A DNA stretch of 43,488 bases. Source: Hymenobacter rubripertinctus (lineage in GTDB: Bacteria; Bacteroidota; Bacteroidia; Cytophagales; Hymenobacteraceae). Location: contig NZ_QYCN01000016.1 in NCBI RefSeq assembly GCF_003583925.1, positions 45,898-89,385 on the forward strand. Reading direction: 5' to 3'. A program made the translations under genes and the position numbers. The notes beneath the pieces are model-generated. The model searched no databases. It saw only the letters and a list, made by a program, of their open reading frames with translations, and was not told where the DNA came from. Position 1 is the first letter of the stretch, and every line of letters starts with the position of its first letter. Below, in pieces: positions 42,808-43,488 of the stretch.

Positions 42808-42854
42808 CCGGATACTTAGCTGTTTTTCTTGAAAAAAAATAGCTGAATATCCGG
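42808..42854. repeat. Imperfect 20-bp inverted repeat
   Basis: Arms 42808-42827 and 42835-42854 pair over 20 positions with three differences. A short A/T-rich loop separates them and the arms carry T- and A-runs, so it could act as a terminator on either strand. It lies about 70 bases upstream of the pqsH-like start, in its likely promoter region. Confidence 0.55.
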
Positions 42855-43387
42855 TACATTTTTGTATTTGCAGCAAGTGAAATAATTTGCACAGCCACAT
42901 ATCAAACGTGATTTTGCGGTGTAGAAAGGGAGGGTTGTTGAAAGTGTGAGCGCGCAGTTAGTTGATATAGCGGTTTCGAGAACGGTGCCCCCAGTCGGTT
43001 ATAGAGACGCATCTTGGCGCCTGCTCGTTGAACGAAACCAGCCGAACAGCGCGGATGCCGAGACGCAATGAGGCCTCTCTACGGCGCGGGTTTATGGTTC
43101 GCCAAACTCGCTATGTAGGCGCGAACAACGAGGCGCAGCTAGGCGGCTCTATTGCAACCGGATGAACTGTTCACGAAATGGGAATAGCATTCAAGCGGAC
43201 GTCGGGAATAAACGAGCCACATGGACTGTCATCCTTTAGAAAAGGCAGAACAAACGCATGAACGGTAGGTCCTGTCATTTTCAGCCTCCAGGGCTACTGT
43301 AGCGGTGAGCGTTTCCGAAGCCGCACGCTCATCACAGTGACCTCAGACGCGGCCAAAGCATTCGGCTGTTTGGTCAGGCGTTTGCTC

Positions 43388-43442
43388 TTCAAAAAAGGTA
43401 GGTTATTTTTCTGTGCTAAAAAAATAACCTACCTTTTTTGAA
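43388..43442. terminator. Perfect 23-bp inverted repeat, likely bidirectional terminator
   Basis: Arms 43388-43410 and 43420-43442 are perfectly complementary over 23 bases with a 9-base loop. The core is AGGTAGGTTATTTTT and the outer part has T/A runs suitable for termination in both directions. No gene in the window ends here, so it may serve one just beyond the right edge. Confidence 0.7.
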
Positions 43443-43488
43443 ACATCCCCTATACGGGACACCCGGTTGTCGAGCCGCCTGGTTGCGG

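Larger units (their letters stand above)
42739..43488. other. 750-base gene-free region with hairpins
   Basis: No open frame in this stretch looks like a protein. It contains an AT-rich upstream region for the pqsH-like gene (42739-42900), an imperfect hairpin, a stretch with TAGAG...CTCTA flanks (about 43004-43080) that looks like a degenerate interspersed repeat, and a perfect inverted repeat near the right edge. A short inverted pair AGTAAC...GTTACT at about 42741-42776 upstream of pqsH could be an operator. Confidence 0.55.

Noticed and set aside
43004..43110. Possible insertion-sequence remnant with TAGAG/CTCTA ends
   Set aside because: The repeat is short and imperfect, no transposase fragment or target duplication could be found, so only a note is kept.
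1..43488. CRISPR arrays, tRNA or rRNA genes, prophage genes
   Set aside because: No regularly spaced repeats, no tRNA-like cloverleaf with TTCRA loop and no phage structural proteins were seen.

Overview
The window looks like chromosomal DNA of a GC-rich member of the Bacteroidota, most likely a Hymenobacter-like cytophagal bacterium. I infer this from protein style, the TAnnTTTG-type promoter elements (for example TATCTTTG), the lack of Shine-Dalgarno sequences, and the gene families present; no rRNA or other marker is in the window. Nearly all coding is on the + strand.

Positions 1-4607 hold the end of a small membrane protein, a NatA/NatB-type ABC exporter, a ChaN-like haem-binding lipoprotein-family protein and an unrecognised 211-residue protein. 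The gaps between them carry three long, near-perfect inverted repeats.

Positions 4780-18234 are a cobalamin salvage and uptake locus. It starts with cobQ/cbiP, cobD, cbiB and a small P-loop ATPase. A well-preserved cobalamin riboswitch (about 8848-9012) follows and precedes a tightly packed operon: btuF, btuC, btuD, a TonB-dependent receptor (btuB), cobU, a PduO-type adenosyltransferase, cobT, cobS and cobC. No corrin-ring synthesis genes are present, so the locus supports uptake, amidation, adenosylation and lower-ligand assembly.

After a 787-base stretch without genes and a Crp/Fnr-type regulator, positions 19822-42738 form one large biosynthetic cluster, the most interesting part of the window. 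It contains what I read as a full set of 2-alkyl-4-quinolone genes of the Pseudomonas type: an anthranilate-CoA ligase (pqsA), the catalytically dead KAS III partner (pqsB), its Cys-His partner (pqsC), a KAS III with a full Cys-His-Asn triad (pqsD), a metallo-beta-lactamase-fold thioesterase (pqsE), and flavin monooxygenases resembling PqsL (N-hydroxylation) and PqsH (ring 3-hydroxylation). Interleaved with these is a private type II acyl-chain assembly line: ACP, FabF-type ketosynthase, a KS-like partner resembling a chain-length factor, FabG, FabZ, a type II thioesterase and a phosphopantetheinyl transferase. No enoyl reductase is seen, so an unsaturated or polyene chain is a reasonable prediction. 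Additional tailoring candidates are an AurF-type diiron oxygenase, a CrtI-like flavin desaturase/oxidoreductase, an SCP2 protein and a DUF2867-like protein. The locus ends with an aryl-polyene/flexirubin-style export set (MMPL transporter, LolA-like carrier, outer-membrane barrel), plus a TetR regulator.

The cluster appears to combine alkylquinolone signalling chemistry with aryl-polyene-like chain building and outer-membrane export. The predicted product is a 2-(unsaturated alkyl)-4-quinolone, possibly N-oxidised and 3-hydroxylated. Comparisons with Pseudomonas Pqs proteins rest on recalled motifs and sizes; no alignment was run. The last 750 bases hold no recognisable gene, only inverted repeats.
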